Shown here: piece after piece, positions 34,441-43,022 of the stretch
Position numbering within the stretch: the first letter of the stretch is position 1
Layout of the letters: each line of letters begins with the position of its first letter
Source of the DNA: Bacillota bacterium
GTDB lineage: Bacteria > Bacillota > Clostridia > Peptostreptococcales > Anaerovoracaceae
DNA: 64,000 nucleotides
Reading direction: 5' to 3'
Assembly (NCBI GenBank): GCA_019420305.1
Contig: JAHZHL010000033.1
Coordinates: 62,001 to 126,000, forward strand
Made by a program: the position numbers and the translations under genes
The notes under the pieces: model-generated
The model's database searches: none
Told to the model about the DNA's origin: nothing
What the model saw: the letters and a program-made list of their open reading frames with translations, nothing else

Positions 34441-35640
34441 ATGAAACAAGACAGACAGGGACCTTTAACGGGGATTCGGATTCTGGATCTGACTCGGGTG
34501 CTTTCCGGACCATATACATCCATGATGCTGGCCGATCTGGGCGCGGAAGTCATCAAACTGGAAATGCCCAAAATCGGAGATGACTCCAGACATTTCGGTC
34601 CCTTCCAGAAGGAGGAAAGCGCCTACTTTATGAGCGTCAACCGCAACAAAAGAAGCATCACTTTAAATTTAAAAGCGGAAAAAGGGAAGGAACTTTTTAA
34701 AACGCTGGTGTCACAGGTGGATGTAATTCTGGAAAATTACCGTCCCGGAACCATGGAGAAACTGGGCTTAAGCTACGAAACCATACGAGACATAAATCCC
34801 AAAATCATTTATGCTTCCATTTCCGGATTCGGACAGACCGGTCCCTACAGCAGACGCGCCGCGTACGACGGAATCGTACAGGCTATGGGAGGAATCATGG
34901 GGATTACCGGGGAAAAAGGCGGAAAGCCTGTAAAAGTCGGCTCTTCCATCGGCGACATCATTGCGGGAATGTTCTGTTCGACCGGAATCCTTGCCGCCTA
35001 CATTCATCGCCAGAATACGGGAGAAGGCCAGTACATTGATGTAGCAATGCTGGACTCTCAGGTGGCAATTCTGGAAAACGCCATTGCCCGTTATACGGTA
35101 ACCGGGAAGGTTCCGGGACCTACGGGAAATACCCATACATCCATCTTCCCGTTTGAAACCTTTCCGACCGCGACCGAAGATATCATGATTGCCGCCGGAA
35201 ATGACGCGCTTTGGGGAAAACTGTGCACAGCTCTGGACTGCCCGCAGCTCATTGAAGATGAACGATTTTCTTCCAATCCGGAGAGGGGATATCATCATGA
35301 CGAAATGTTCTCCCTTCTCTGCGAATATCTGAGGGAAAAGCCGGCGGACGAATGGATCTCTGTCCTGGACGACGCGGGTGTTCCATGCAGCCGGGTCAAC
35401 ACGATTGATAAGGTTCTGGAAAATCCGCAGATACAGGCTCGAGATATGATCTTAGAGGTTGATCATCCCAAAGCGGGTTCAACACTGATCGCCGGACTTC
35501 CGATCAAAATGAGCCTCACTCCGGGAGCGGTCTATAAAGCCGCGCCTGTGCTCGGTGAGGACAACCGGGACGTTTATAAAGAAATGGCCGGGCTTGAAGA
35601 CGAAGAACTGGCTAAACTGGAAAAGGAAGGGGTTATCTGA
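34441..35640 (+). CDS. Family III CoA transferase (CaiB/BaiF type)
   Basis: A 399-residue class III CoA transferase that moves CoA between carboxylic acids. It opens with LTGIRILDLTRVLSGPYTSMMLADLGAEVIK split across residues 8-38, contains the catalytic-region Asp in YIDVAMLDSQVAILEN (near 200), and GRFQTG-like GFGQTGPYSRRAAYD near 138. Length is typical. Related enzymes act on formyl/oxalyl, carnitine, succinyl or bile-acid CoA esters; the acceptor here is unknown. GAAAGGAG precedes the ATG. It heads an operon with two membrane proteins, an M42 peptidase and chromate-type transporters. Confidence 0.9.
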   Translation: MKQDRQGPLTGIRILDLTRVLSGPYTSMMLADLGAEVIKLEMPKIGDDSRHFGPFQKEESAYFMSVNRNKRSITLNLKAEKGKELFKTLVSQVDVILENYRPGTMEKLGLSYETIRDINPKIIYASISGFGQTGPYSRRAAYDGIVQAMGGIMGITGEKGGKPVKVGSSIGDIIAGMFCSTGILAAYIHRQNTGEGQYIDVAMLDSQVAILENAIARYTVTGKVPGPTGNTHTSIFPFETFPTATEDIMIAAGNDALWGKLCTALDCPQLIEDERFSSNPERGYHHDEMFSLLCEYLREKPADEWISVLDDAGVPCSRVNTIDKVLENPQIQARDMILEVDHPKAGSTLIAGLPIKMSLTPGAVYKAAPVLGEDNRDVYKEMAGLEDEELAKLEKEGVI

Positions 35641-35685
35641 ACACAATTATCTGCCTTTTAGAAACGTACAGAAAGGAATTCAATT

Positions 35686-36402
35686 ATGGAAAAGTTAAAT
35701 GCTTTAGAAGTTGCCAACAGCCCCGCGATCTGGGCATTGGCATCAATCGCCGTAATCGCTGTACTAGTTGAAACAATTCTATTTCTCAGGCTGGCAAGAA
35801 AAGCCGCCGGTATGAAAGAAATTAGTCTGACCAAAAAGCAGTGTAATCGCGCGCTCCGAGCCGGAGTTGTTTCCGCAATCGGACCTGCTTTTGGAGTATT
35901 TATCGTCATGATCGGTCTCATTTCCGTACTGGGCGGGCCGATTTCCTGGCTGCGCCTTTCCGTAATCGGCGGCGCCACGACAGAGCTTACCGCGGCTACA
36001 GTTGGTGTAAACGCGCTGGGCGGCGACATTACGGAAGCACTATCTATGATGGAGCTTTCCAACGCCTGGTGGACCATGTCCATCAACGCCTGCGGATGGC
36101 TGGTCGTTACTTGGATTTTCGGAAGCCGGATGGAAAAAGTTCGTAACCGGATCGGCGGAGGAGACAGCCGTTGGATGGAAATTTTCTCCAGTGCCGCTAC
36201 ACTGGGAATCTTCGGCGCCTTCTGCAGTGAATATGTTGTTACCGGAATCCAGAGCGTAGATTATAAAGTGGTTTTGGTAATGGCTGTATCTGCGGCAGCC
36301 ATGTGGGCGCTGCAACAGCTGTCTAACCGTTATAAATGGCTGAAGGAATACTGCCTGGGACTTGCGATGGTAGCGGGAATTGCCTCCGCGATGATTTTTT
36401 AA
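35686..36402 (+). CDS. DUF5058-like multi-pass membrane protein
   Basis: A 238-residue integral membrane protein with about six hydrophobic segments (near 14-34, 60-85, 92-108, 125-142, 163-180, 192-210 and 220-238). A conserved-looking stretch GGATTELTAATVGVNALGG lies between the third and fourth. I recall similar proteins under DUF5058, often paired with a second membrane protein and a metallopeptidase; the identification is tentative. AAAGGAA precedes the ATG. With the next gene it could form a two-component transporter. Confidence 0.65.
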   Translation: MEKLNALEVANSPAIWALASIAVIAVLVETILFLRLARKAAGMKEISLTKKQCNRALRAGVVSAIGPAFGVFIVMIGLISVLGGPISWLRLSVIGGATTELTAATVGVNALGGDITEALSMMELSNAWWTMSINACGWLVVTWIFGSRMEKVRNRIGGGDSRWMEIFSSAATLGIFGAFCSEYVVTGIQSVDYKVVLVMAVSAAAMWALQQLSNRYKWLKEYCLGLAMVAGIASAMIF

Positions 36403-36431
36403 ATTCTGAAAAACAGAAAGTGAGGAAAACC

Positions 36432-37118
36432 ATGAATAACAATCTCTCTTTTAACGAATTGTGGCGAAAAAAAGTAACCCGAATCGGAACCATTATGATT
36501 CCAATCGTTATGATAAGTATGTTTCTTCCGGTCATCTATCTGAAACTCAGGTACGGCGTTTTTCCCGACTGGTCCATAGCTCTATCCTCCTGGGGCACTA
36601 TCGCCGCGGCCTTCGGTGCCTATTACTTTATTGAACCGCTCTCCTATTATCCTATTCTGGGACTGAGCGGAACCTATATGGCCATGACTTCCGGAAGCAT
36701 TTCCGATGTACGAGTTCCCGCTTCTTCCGTAGCCCAGGAGGCGGTAGGCGTTCCCTATGGCTCAGACAGAGGCTCGGTTGTTTCTACAATCGGAATTGCC
36801 GGTTCCCTGTTCACGACCCTTATCGTCGTGTTTCTCACCGCCGTATTCGGGACATCCATTATCGAGCTGTTTCCGGAAAAACTGCTCAGCGCGGTACAGT
36901 CTTATACCGTTCCGGCCGTATTCGCCGCCGTATATGTACAGTTCTGCAGGTTTGAGCCTAAACTCAGCTTCATTATTCTCATTACCACTGTTATCTACCT
37001 GTTGCTGGCGCATATCTACGGACTGATGATGATTACCGCAGTTATCATTCCGGTGCTCCTGTCACGGCTGCTTTATAAAAAAGGGTTCTTCGGGAAGCAG
37101 GATGACTCAAATTCATAA
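36432..37118 (+). CDS. Multi-pass membrane protein, partner of the DUF5058-like protein
   Basis: A 228-residue hydrophobic protein with about six membrane segments and the motif SGSISDVRVPASSVAQEAVG between two of them, a polar loop like a substrate site. The ATG at 36432 has GTGAGGA upstream and lies 29 bases after the previous stop. I do not recognise the family securely. Tight spacing and similar size suggest that it forms a heteromeric membrane complex with its neighbour, possibly a transporter for the substrate handled by the CoA transferase or the peptidase. Confidence 0.65.
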   Translation: MNNNLSFNELWRKKVTRIGTIMIPIVMISMFLPVIYLKLRYGVFPDWSIALSSWGTIAAAFGAYYFIEPLSYYPILGLSGTYMAMTSGSISDVRVPASSVAQEAVGVPYGSDRGSVVSTIGIAGSLFTTLIVVFLTAVFGTSIIELFPEKLLSAVQSYTVPAVFAAVYVQFCRFEPKLSFIILITTVIYLLLAHIYGLMMITAVIIPVLLSRLLYKKGFFGKQDDSNS

Positions 37119-37145
37119 CACTCAAGGCAAAGAAAGGAATAGCAA

Positions 37146-38243
37146 ATGAAAGAACAGTTAAAAAAAGACATTCAATATCTGACACAACTGATCAGCGTGG
37201 ATGGTTCAGAGGCGGAAGTGGGACGTTATCTGAAAGAACGTCTTGACGCCGTATGCGATAAAGTGGAAGTGACACCCATGGGAACCGTTATTGGCTACTT
37301 AAAGGGAGCTTCCCCCGGAAACCGAGTTGTTGTCACCGCCCATATGGATGAAATCGGCTTTATGGTAAAAAATATTACGGAGGACGGCTTCATCCTGTTT
37401 GAAAAAGTAGGTGATTTTTCTGACAAAATCATCCCTGCCCGCAAGGTGTGGGTTCAGACAGAAAAAGGCCGGGTGCCCGGTATAATTGGCCTTCGCGCCG
37501 CGCACATTATGACTCCGGAGGAAGCGGGAAAAGTCCAGACCACGAAGCAATCCTATATTGATGTCGGCGCCGGTTCCAGAGAAGAGGCGGAATCTTACGG
37601 AATCCGGCTTGGAGATAAGATTGTCCTGCAGAGTGATTTTCTGGAGATGGCAAATCCGGATCTGGTCTGCACAAAGGCACTGGATAACCGGACAGGCTGC
37701 GCCATCCTCCTCCATCTGCTGGAAACCATTGATAAATCCAGTCTGGAAGGGGAAATCGCGGCAGTCTTCTCTATTCTGGAAGAAACCACAATCGCCGGGA
37801 TGATCAGCCCAATCAATCACATTGATCCCGATTATGCGATTGTGCTGGATACCGTCCCGTGCGGGGATGTTCCCGATGTAGACACCGCGAAGGAACTTCC
37901 GGTATACATGAATCGAGGACCAGTTCTGATTATCGCTCAGGGGGATCCCAATATCATGCGTTATTCCTGCATGTATCCCGCCCTCAGAAGAGGATTCTAT
38001 GACGCGGCCCAAACTCTGGGTATGACGCTGCAGGAGCTGGTCATCAGCGAAAATGTGTACATTACCGAAGAAAGTATCATGCACATGGCAGGTAAGGGCG
38101 TCCCTGCCGCCACGCTTGCCATTCCGAGAAGATACTCCCATACACCGATTGAACTTCTCAATATCAATGACGCGGTAAAAACTGCGCAGCTTTTAAAACG
38201 GTTTGTGGAAATGCACGGGAGCCTTAACCTCTCTTTTTTCTAG
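37146..38243 (+). CDS. M42-family metallopeptidase
   Basis: A 365-residue di-zinc aminopeptidase of the PepA/FrvX group. Metal ligands can be read in TAHMDEIG (His near 67), ALDNRTG (bridging Asp near 180), FSILEETT (catalytic Glu pair, where most relatives have VQEE), VLDTVPCGD, and YSHTP (His near 325). Family members form cytoplasmic dodecamers that trim short peptides; some homologues hydrolyse other amides. Its place after two membrane proteins suggests an imported peptide or amide substrate. GAAAGGAA precedes the ATG. Confidence 0.9.
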   Translation: MKEQLKKDIQYLTQLISVDGSEAEVGRYLKERLDAVCDKVEVTPMGTVIGYLKGASPGNRVVVTAHMDEIGFMVKNITEDGFILFEKVGDFSDKIIPARKVWVQTEKGRVPGIIGLRAAHIMTPEEAGKVQTTKQSYIDVGAGSREEAESYGIRLGDKIVLQSDFLEMANPDLVCTKALDNRTGCAILLHLLETIDKSSLEGEIAAVFSILEETTIAGMISPINHIDPDYAIVLDTVPCGDVPDVDTAKELPVYMNRGPVLIIAQGDPNIMRYSCMYPALRRGFYDAAQTLGMTLQELVISENVYITEESIMHMAGKGVPAATLAIPRRYSHTPIELLNINDAVKTAQLLKRFVEMHGSLNLSFF

Positions 38244-38261
38244 AGCCGGAAAGGACTTTGT

Positions 38262-38822
38262 ATGAAAAGCGTGAAACTTCTCTTACAGCTGTTCTGGCTC
38301 TTCTTTAAAATCGGTGCGGTAACCTTTGGCGGAGGTGTCACCATGGCTCCTATCCTCATGAAGGAGGTGGTGGAAAAGCGAAACTGGCTGAAAGAGGAAG
38401 AACTGGTAGAATGCTTTGCCCTCGCGCAAAGTCTCCCCGGTGTTGTAGCGGTAAATGCCGCTGTATATGTGGGCTACAAAAGAAAAGGAGCGGCAGGAGC
38501 CGTGGTTTCTGTAATCGCTTCGGTCATTCCGGCAGTTTTCGGAATACTGGCCTTTGTTGCCCTTTTAAAGGCGTTGCCTTTGGAACATATTCTGGAGGAC
38601 GGCCTGAAGGGGATAAAATCTGCCTCTGTAGCATTAGTTATATGTACAGTAATCCGGATGGGAAAAGCGATCCTGAGCACAAAGTCGGACAAATTTCTCT
38701 TCGCAGCAGCCTTGGCTGTAACCATGTTCTTTGATACAAACGCGATTTTGATGCTCCTATGCTTTGCCTTCCTGGGCGTTCTGCACTACTTGATTTTGAA
38801 AAGGAAAAAGAAAGATGTTTGA
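38262..38822 (+). CDS. Chromate transporter family protein, half-size subunit 1
   Basis: A 186-residue ChrA-type half transporter: FFKIGAVTFGGGVTMAPIL near the start, then ALAQSLPGVVAVNAAVYVGY, the family signature, and about five membrane segments. In this family one gene encodes a 12-helix protein or two half-length genes encode opposed halves, as here. It overlaps the next gene by 8 bases. Specificity for chromate is not assured; other oxyanions or organic anions are possible in this operon context. Confidence 0.88.
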   Translation: MKSVKLLLQLFWLFFKIGAVTFGGGVTMAPILMKEVVEKRNWLKEEELVECFALAQSLPGVVAVNAAVYVGYKRKGAAGAVVSVIASVIPAVFGILAFVALLKALPLEHILEDGLKGIKSASVALVICTVIRMGKAILSTKSDKFLFAAALAVTMFFDTNAILMLLCFAFLGVLHYLILKRKKKDV

Positions 38823-39372
38823 GCTGTTCACTGCTTTTTTAAAAATCGGCAGTCTCAGTGTAGGAGGCGGATACGCCATGCTGCCGATCATTTACCAGAC
38901 CGTGGCGGAATTTGGAATCATGACCAGAGAGGAGTTCTCCAATCTGGTGGCGATTTCACAAATCACCCCCGGTCCGGTTTCCATTAACGCGGCGACTTAC
39001 GCGGGATTTGAGGCTTACGGCTGGCTCGGCGCTTTTCTCATCAGCCTGGCCGTTTGCCTCCCCTGCGCGGTCTTTACTTATATCGCCGTAACCATATTGA
39101 AAAAAAATGAAAGCGCTCTTGCGATGGATATGACCCTACACAAAATGAAAATTGCTGGCTTGGCTCTGATCGCTATGTCCGGTCTTTTTCTGGCGGAAGG
39201 CAGTATCTGTACCGGGCCCATCTTGTCCGCGGATTTCCTGTCACAGATTGATCCTGTGCAGGCAGGTCTTTGTTTTTTAACCATCTGCCTCTATTATAAA
39301 ACAAAAATGGGCCCGATTCTTTTAACTCTGCTCATGGCCGCCCTATCCATCCTGACCGGCATGATCCCGTGA
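38815..39372 (+). CDS. Chromate transporter family protein, half-size subunit 2
   Basis: A 185-residue partner of the preceding gene, starting FLKIGSLSVGGGYAMLPI with the second signature AISQITPGPVSINAATYAGF and about five membrane segments. The 8-base overlap with subunit 1 points to a heterodimeric transporter. It is the last gene of the plus-strand operon that starts with the CoA transferase; no clear terminator was seen after it. Confidence 0.88.
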   Translation: MFELFTAFLKIGSLSVGGGYAMLPIIYQTVAEFGIMTREEFSNLVAISQITPGPVSINAATYAGFEAYGWLGAFLISLAVCLPCAVFTYIAVTILKKNESALAMDMTLHKMKIAGLALIAMSGLFLAEGSICTGPILSADFLSQIDPVQAGLCFLTICLYYKTKMGPILLTLLMAALSILTGMIP

Positions 39373-39548
39373 TGAACAGGCAGCAATATTCTTTGTCTTT
39401 GATGCTCCGTTTTCTCCAAGATATTCTCGTATCTTTTTGATATGAACTTCTGTTTTTCTACGCTTGTTTTCTTCGCGAATTCAAGCTCTAAGATTTTCCT
39501 GTTCGGATCAAATCGTTCTTAAATGGCAGTTTTTCCATCCTTCATCGA
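39373..39548 (-). pseudogene. Possible gene remnant between the chromate transporter and MFS genes
   Basis: On the minus strand a frame reads KKIREYLGENGASKTKNIA, resembling the winged-helix end of AlbA/RecG-like DNA-binding proteins, but it has no start, and the rest is broken by stops. Very weak evidence; it may be chance. Confidence 0.2.
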
Positions 39549-40760
39549 TTACCCGTTCAGTCCTTTTACCGCCATGCTGCTTTTATGAATCAGCACCCAC
39601 ATTCCCAGAGAAATAACTGAAAATCCGATGAGCAGAATTCCCAATCCGCTGATGTAGCTTCCCCAGCTCAGAGTTCCAAGGAGCATCCCGACACTGCCCA
39701 GTACCGTATGCGTAAAATTAATCAGAGAAGAAGCTGAGCCTGTGTCCTGCTCCTGCTGGTTTAAAAGGATTGCTGTGCTGAAAGGACGTACCGCGCTTTC
39801 CACAATGGTGAATGGAAGAAAGCAAAGCAAAAACGCGATCGGCGCCATCCAGCCGAATGCCAGCAGCAGTCCTCCGCAGATGAGAGTGATTATCACGCAT
39901 GCGCTCATCATTACATTCGGATTGACTTTTTTGCTCACTTTAATGTAACAGATCGGTCCGAGAATCGCTGCCGCTGAATTTACCGCGAAGTAATAGCTGT
40001 AAGTTGTTTCTGACAGCGAAAAGTAGTTAATATAGATATAAGAACAAACCGATACGTATGCCATATATGGAGCGGACAGCATTGCCGCTGACAGCAGAAA
40101 GGTAGTAAATCCCTTATTTTTTCCAACCTCCAGCAGCCGTCCCAATGTTCCGATAATACGGCCTGTAAATCGTTCCTCTCCCGGCAGGGTTTCCTGAAGG
40201 GCAAGAACTGCCAGGAAGCACAGCGCCCCCAGAACTGCCAGAATCCAGAATGTTGTTCTCCAGCCGGACAAGGTAACTACCCACGCGCCGAGAACCGGCG
40301 CTACCATCGGCGCGATTACGGACATTGCCTGAACGACCGCGAGAATCGTATTCCTTTGTTTTTCCTCAAAACAATCCTTGATCATGGCGGTGGACACAGC
40401 CATCATACAGCCGGCTCCCAGTGACTGTACAATCCGGGCTCCAATCAGAACACCTATACTCGGAGCCAACGCGCAGACAGCGCTGAACGCCGCGTAAACC
40501 AGGGTTCCGCCCAGCAGCAGCGGCTTCCGTCCGTATTTGTCACTCAGCGGACCAAACAGCAAAATCCCCACTGCCATAAAAAAGAAAAAGCCTACCAGGG
40601 TCAGATTAACGGTAGATTCGTTGGTGCTGAAGATTTTTGCCATCTGTGGCACTGCCGGCAAATACATGTCCAGGGACAGCGGCACAATCATGTTCATAAA
40701 CGCAATCAGAACAATCGTTCCCTTGACTTTCAAATACTTTTGCTCACATCTCGCATTCAA
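39549..40760 (-). CDS. Bcr/CflA-type multidrug efflux MFS transporter
   Basis: A 403-residue 12-helix major facilitator. Motif A GPLSDKYGRKPLLLGG (near 71) and the opening PLSLDMYLPAVPQM are typical of the Bcr/CflA (bicyclomycin, chloramphenicol, sulfonamide) drug:H+ antiporters. The start is TTG at 40760, placed 5 bases after GGGAGGTG; the nearby ATG is out of frame. A second paralogue lies at 60206. Its 5' leader carries a terminator-like hairpin, suggesting that expression is controlled by attenuation. Confidence 0.9.
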   Translation of the reverse strand: MNARCEQKYLKVKGTIVLIAFMNMIVPLSLDMYLPAVPQMAKIFSTNESTVNLTLVGFFFFMAVGILLFGPLSDKYGRKPLLLGGTLVYAAFSAVCALAPSIGVLIGARIVQSLGAGCMMAVSTAMIKDCFEEKQRNTILAVVQAMSVIAPMVAPVLGAWVVTLSGWRTTFWILAVLGALCFLAVLALQETLPGEERFTGRIIGTLGRLLEVGKNKGFTTFLLSAAMLSAPYMAYVSVCSYIYINYFSLSETTYSYYFAVNSAAAILGPICYIKVSKKVNPNVMMSACVIITLICGGLLLAFGWMAPIAFLLCFLPFTIVESAVRPFSTAILLNQQEQDTGSASSLINFTHTVLGSVGMLLGTLSWGSYISGLGILLIGFSVISLGMWVLIHKSSMAVKGLNG

Positions 40761-40782
40761 AATAACACCTCCCTAAAATCAA

Positions 40783-40831
40783 AAAAGCCGGACAAGGAAA
40801 CAGGCATTTCAGCCTGCGCCTTATCCAGCTT
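40783..40831 (-). terminator. Attenuator-like terminator hairpin in the MFS leader
   Basis: On the minus strand GCTGGATAAGG pairs with CCTTGTCCGGC (G-U pairs included), enclosing an inner CAGGC/GCCTG hairpin, then TTTTTT. It lies between the promoter at 40870-40897 and the ribosome site, so transcripts would stop before the gene unless an alternative fold forms. Confidence 0.75.
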
Positions 40832-40869
40832 ACCATTTCACGAATGATTCACCCTCCGCGCTACTACTT

Positions 40870-40897
40870 ATTATATGAGTTGGATTTTGTTTTTCAA
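40870..40897 (-). promoter_or_regulatory. Promoter of the MFS pump
   Basis: On the minus strand TTGAAA (40897-40892) and TATAAT (40875-40870) are 16 bases apart. Transcription would begin about 100 bases before the MFS start and run through the attenuator-like hairpin. Confidence 0.7.
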
Positions 40898-40936
40898 GTC
40901 CGATTTCGGACATTTTTTTATCCTTTTACTTGTTCC

Positions 40937-41536
40937 TTATTTTTCTCCATACAGGATCAGACCGCCCCTGCGCGAATACCCGGTATCCCACAGGCCATTC
41001 AGGCTGATCCAGTTCCAGCTTCCGTATGTAACCGCCTTCACCTTACAGTCTTTTTCCGCAGTTTCATATCCCGTCAGCAGGAACCAGTGCCACTCATAAA
41101 ATTTAAACGACGGATTCGTGTGATTTAAAGTCAGACAGGGTACCGGAAATCCCCGATTGATCTGTTCTACGACTTCTTTACCTGCCAGCTCAGCGCTTTC
41201 TTCTCCGGAAAACGGCTTCATTCCAATGGAATCGCAGCCGGCATCTTCCAGAAACGCTCCGTAACCATCTATGTAAATGTCCAGCGAATCAATGCCTGAC
41301 CATCTCGGTTTTAAGTAAGGCTTCATCTGCATACCAAAGCGGGTATATTCTTTTTTCGAAATCCGGCCCTGATGAAACGGATACAGACGCGTTCCCCTGT
41401 AACGATCAAAATAAATGCTGCTGTCACATGCGGTAACGGCCGCGCATCCGCCAAGCCTCATCATAGGATCGGCAAACCAGTCCTGGTTTCCGCCGTAAGC
41501 TCTTCCAACTCGGAAAAAGTCCAATTCTTTTTTCAT
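40937..41536 (-). CDS. C39-like cysteine peptidase family protein
   Basis: A 199-residue soluble protein without a signal peptide. It reads like a papain-like C39 fold: GGCAAVTACD supplies the candidate Cys (near 31), EWHWFLLTGY the His (near 149), and TYGSWNWISLNGLWD an Asn/Asp region (near 170-182). The residue before the Cys is Gly rather than Gln, so the oxyanion residue must come from elsewhere. No transporter or lantibiotic-type gene is adjacent. Function unknown; it could process or bind a peptide in the cytoplasm. Confidence 0.55.
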   Translation of the reverse strand: MKKELDFFRVGRAYGGNQDWFADPMMRLGGCAAVTACDSSIYFDRYRGTRLYPFHQGRISKKEYTRFGMQMKPYLKPRWSGIDSLDIYIDGYGAFLEDAGCDSIGMKPFSGEESAELAGKEVVEQINRGFPVPCLTLNHTNPSFKFYEWHWFLLTGYETAEKDCKVKAVTYGSWNWISLNGLWDTGYSRRGGLILYGEK

Positions 41537-41579
41537 TTTTCAACCCATTCTCCTGATCGGCGTCCGCCAACACGTTCAA

Positions 41580-42269
41580 TCATACCTTTCTCTGCCCAGG
41601 TTTCCGCAGCAGCTTTTCCCCATAATAAGCCAGACATACAAAGAGTCCCATCATAGCCGCGTATTCCGAAAGGAACAGCAGCAGCGGCTGGCTCATATCA
41701 AAAAACACAAACTCCGTTTTCAAAAATAGATACGACGCCAAATCATGTTTCACGAAGGCAAAGATTCCATATACACTGATAGCTGCCGCCGCCAGACGCA
41801 GAAGGAAAATCCCCGCGCGAGAAGTCTTTTTTTCTCCGCGCATTTTCCTTACCATACCCAGAATCATACTCCAGTGCAGTCCAAGATGAATGCTCATCAG
41901 AAGAAATCCCCAGTAGGAAGCCAGCATATGCAGCGTCCTCGCAAAGGAAATGCTCCCTTCAATGGAAAGGAATGAAAAAACATATCTGGACATCATAATT
42001 CCGCTCAGCATCAGTCCGATCATAGCCGCCAGCATCAGAACGCCAACGGCGGTCTGCGCAATGCGCAGGCCGCTGTATCTTCCCTTTATCAGATTTCTAT
42101 GCCATTTTCCGTTCAGTACATGGTGAAGGATAAACAGAACAAACATACTGGTTCCAATCCATTCATGGGCAGCCTCCCCAATCATCATGTACGCCATCTG
42201 ACAAAGTAGCAGTACTGTCATTACCAGATCCACAACCAGCTTGACTTTTGTTTTCCCCGTCAAAATCAA
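41580..42269 (-). CDS. DUF4405-like membrane protein (cytochrome b-type helices)
   Basis: A 229-residue protein with about six membrane helices. Paired histidines within or at the ends of helices (ILHHVLNGKWH near 47-57; LHMLASYWGFLLMSIHLGLHW near 113-133) resemble the heme ligands of DUF4405/cytochrome b561-like proteins. It lies downstream of flavodoxin-like lipoproteins and an aldo/keto reductase on the same strand, so a role in moving electrons across the membrane to extracellular flavoproteins is attractive but inferred. Confidence 0.75.
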   Translation of the reverse strand: MILTGKTKVKLVVDLVMTVLLLCQMAYMMIGEAAHEWIGTSMFVLFILHHVLNGKWHRNLIKGRYSGLRIAQTAVGVLMLAAMIGLMLSGIMMSRYVFSFLSIEGSISFARTLHMLASYWGFLLMSIHLGLHWSMILGMVRKMRGEKKTSRAGIFLLRLAAAAISVYGIFAFVKHDLASYLFLKTEFVFFDMSQPLLLFLSEYAAMMGLFVCLAYYGEKLLRKPGQRKV

Positions 42270-42296
42270 TTCCCCCTTTCAAAGGTAATTTATAAA

Positions 42297-42986
42297 TCAA
42301 TACCCCAGTTCCTGCAGCCAATTCTCTACCTCATCCCTGGACGAAGACGCGTCTTCCTCGTAAACATCGAATACATTATCCGATATATTCGCATCCGGTA
42401 TCACCTCTGTAATATCTTCCACGCTGCTGGCAAGTCCTCCGGTTCCATGGGAGCAGAACAGATAAACCTGTTTGCCGGAGAAATCCTGTTCTTCCAGGAA
42501 AGAAATCAGCGCCATGGGGCAGCTGTACCACCAGTTAGGGTAACCTAGAAATATCACATCGTAGTCATCCATATTCTCTACGGTTTCCACCAGTTCCGGC
42601 CTGGTTCCCTCCGCCTTTTCCCGGTTAGCGCGGTCAAGACATTCGTCCCAGTCGCTGGAATAAGGTTCTGTTACGCGGATGGAGAAGGAGTCCCCTCCGG
42701 TCCGTTCCTGAATCCAGGAAGCCAGCTGCGCCACATGTCCGGGAGCGTGTACGCTGGGAGAAGCCATTTCATCTACGCCCTCCGGGTTTTCCGTGTTATC
42801 CGCCCAGGTAAAATATGCAACCAGCACTCTGGAAGCTTCCGCTCGGGAAGTCTGATCGCTTTCCGATGTCCGCTCGGTTTCCTGGGAAACCTCTGTCTGT
42901 CCGGATTCCGTATCCGCGCTTCCTCCACATGCCACAGAAAAGATAAGCATAGAGCATATCAGTAAAAATAACATTGCTTTTTTCAT
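42297..42986 (-). CDS. Flavodoxin-like lipoprotein 1
   Basis: A 229-residue protein with a lipoprotein signal (hydrophobic residues 4-18, lipobox SVAC with Cys20), a Ser/Glu-rich linker, then a flavodoxin fold from about residue 53 (RVLVAYFTWADNTENPEG). The phosphate loop is an enlarged variant; later motifs FLGYPNWWYSCPM and FCSHGTGGLASS match flavodoxin family 4. It is predicted to sit outside the membrane and to carry FMN. It is part of a minus-strand run with an aldo/keto reductase and two paralogues. Confidence 0.85.
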   Translation of the reverse strand: MKKAMLFLLICSMLIFSVACGGSADTESGQTEVSQETERTSESDQTSRAEASRVLVAYFTWADNTENPEGVDEMASPSVHAPGHVAQLASWIQERTGGDSFSIRVTEPYSSDWDECLDRANREKAEGTRPELVETVENMDDYDVIFLGYPNWWYSCPMALISFLEEQDFSGKQVYLFCSHGTGGLASSVEDITEVIPDANISDNVFDVYEEDASSSRDEVENWLQELGY

Positions 42987-43022
42987 AATCAGCGATTCTC
43001 CTTTACTTTAAATGGTCCGCGG

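Noticed and set aside
34245..34583. Plus-strand open frame overlapping the CoA transferase start
   Set aside because: It begins in low-complexity AT-rich DNA, has no ribosome site, and ends inside the real gene in another frame.
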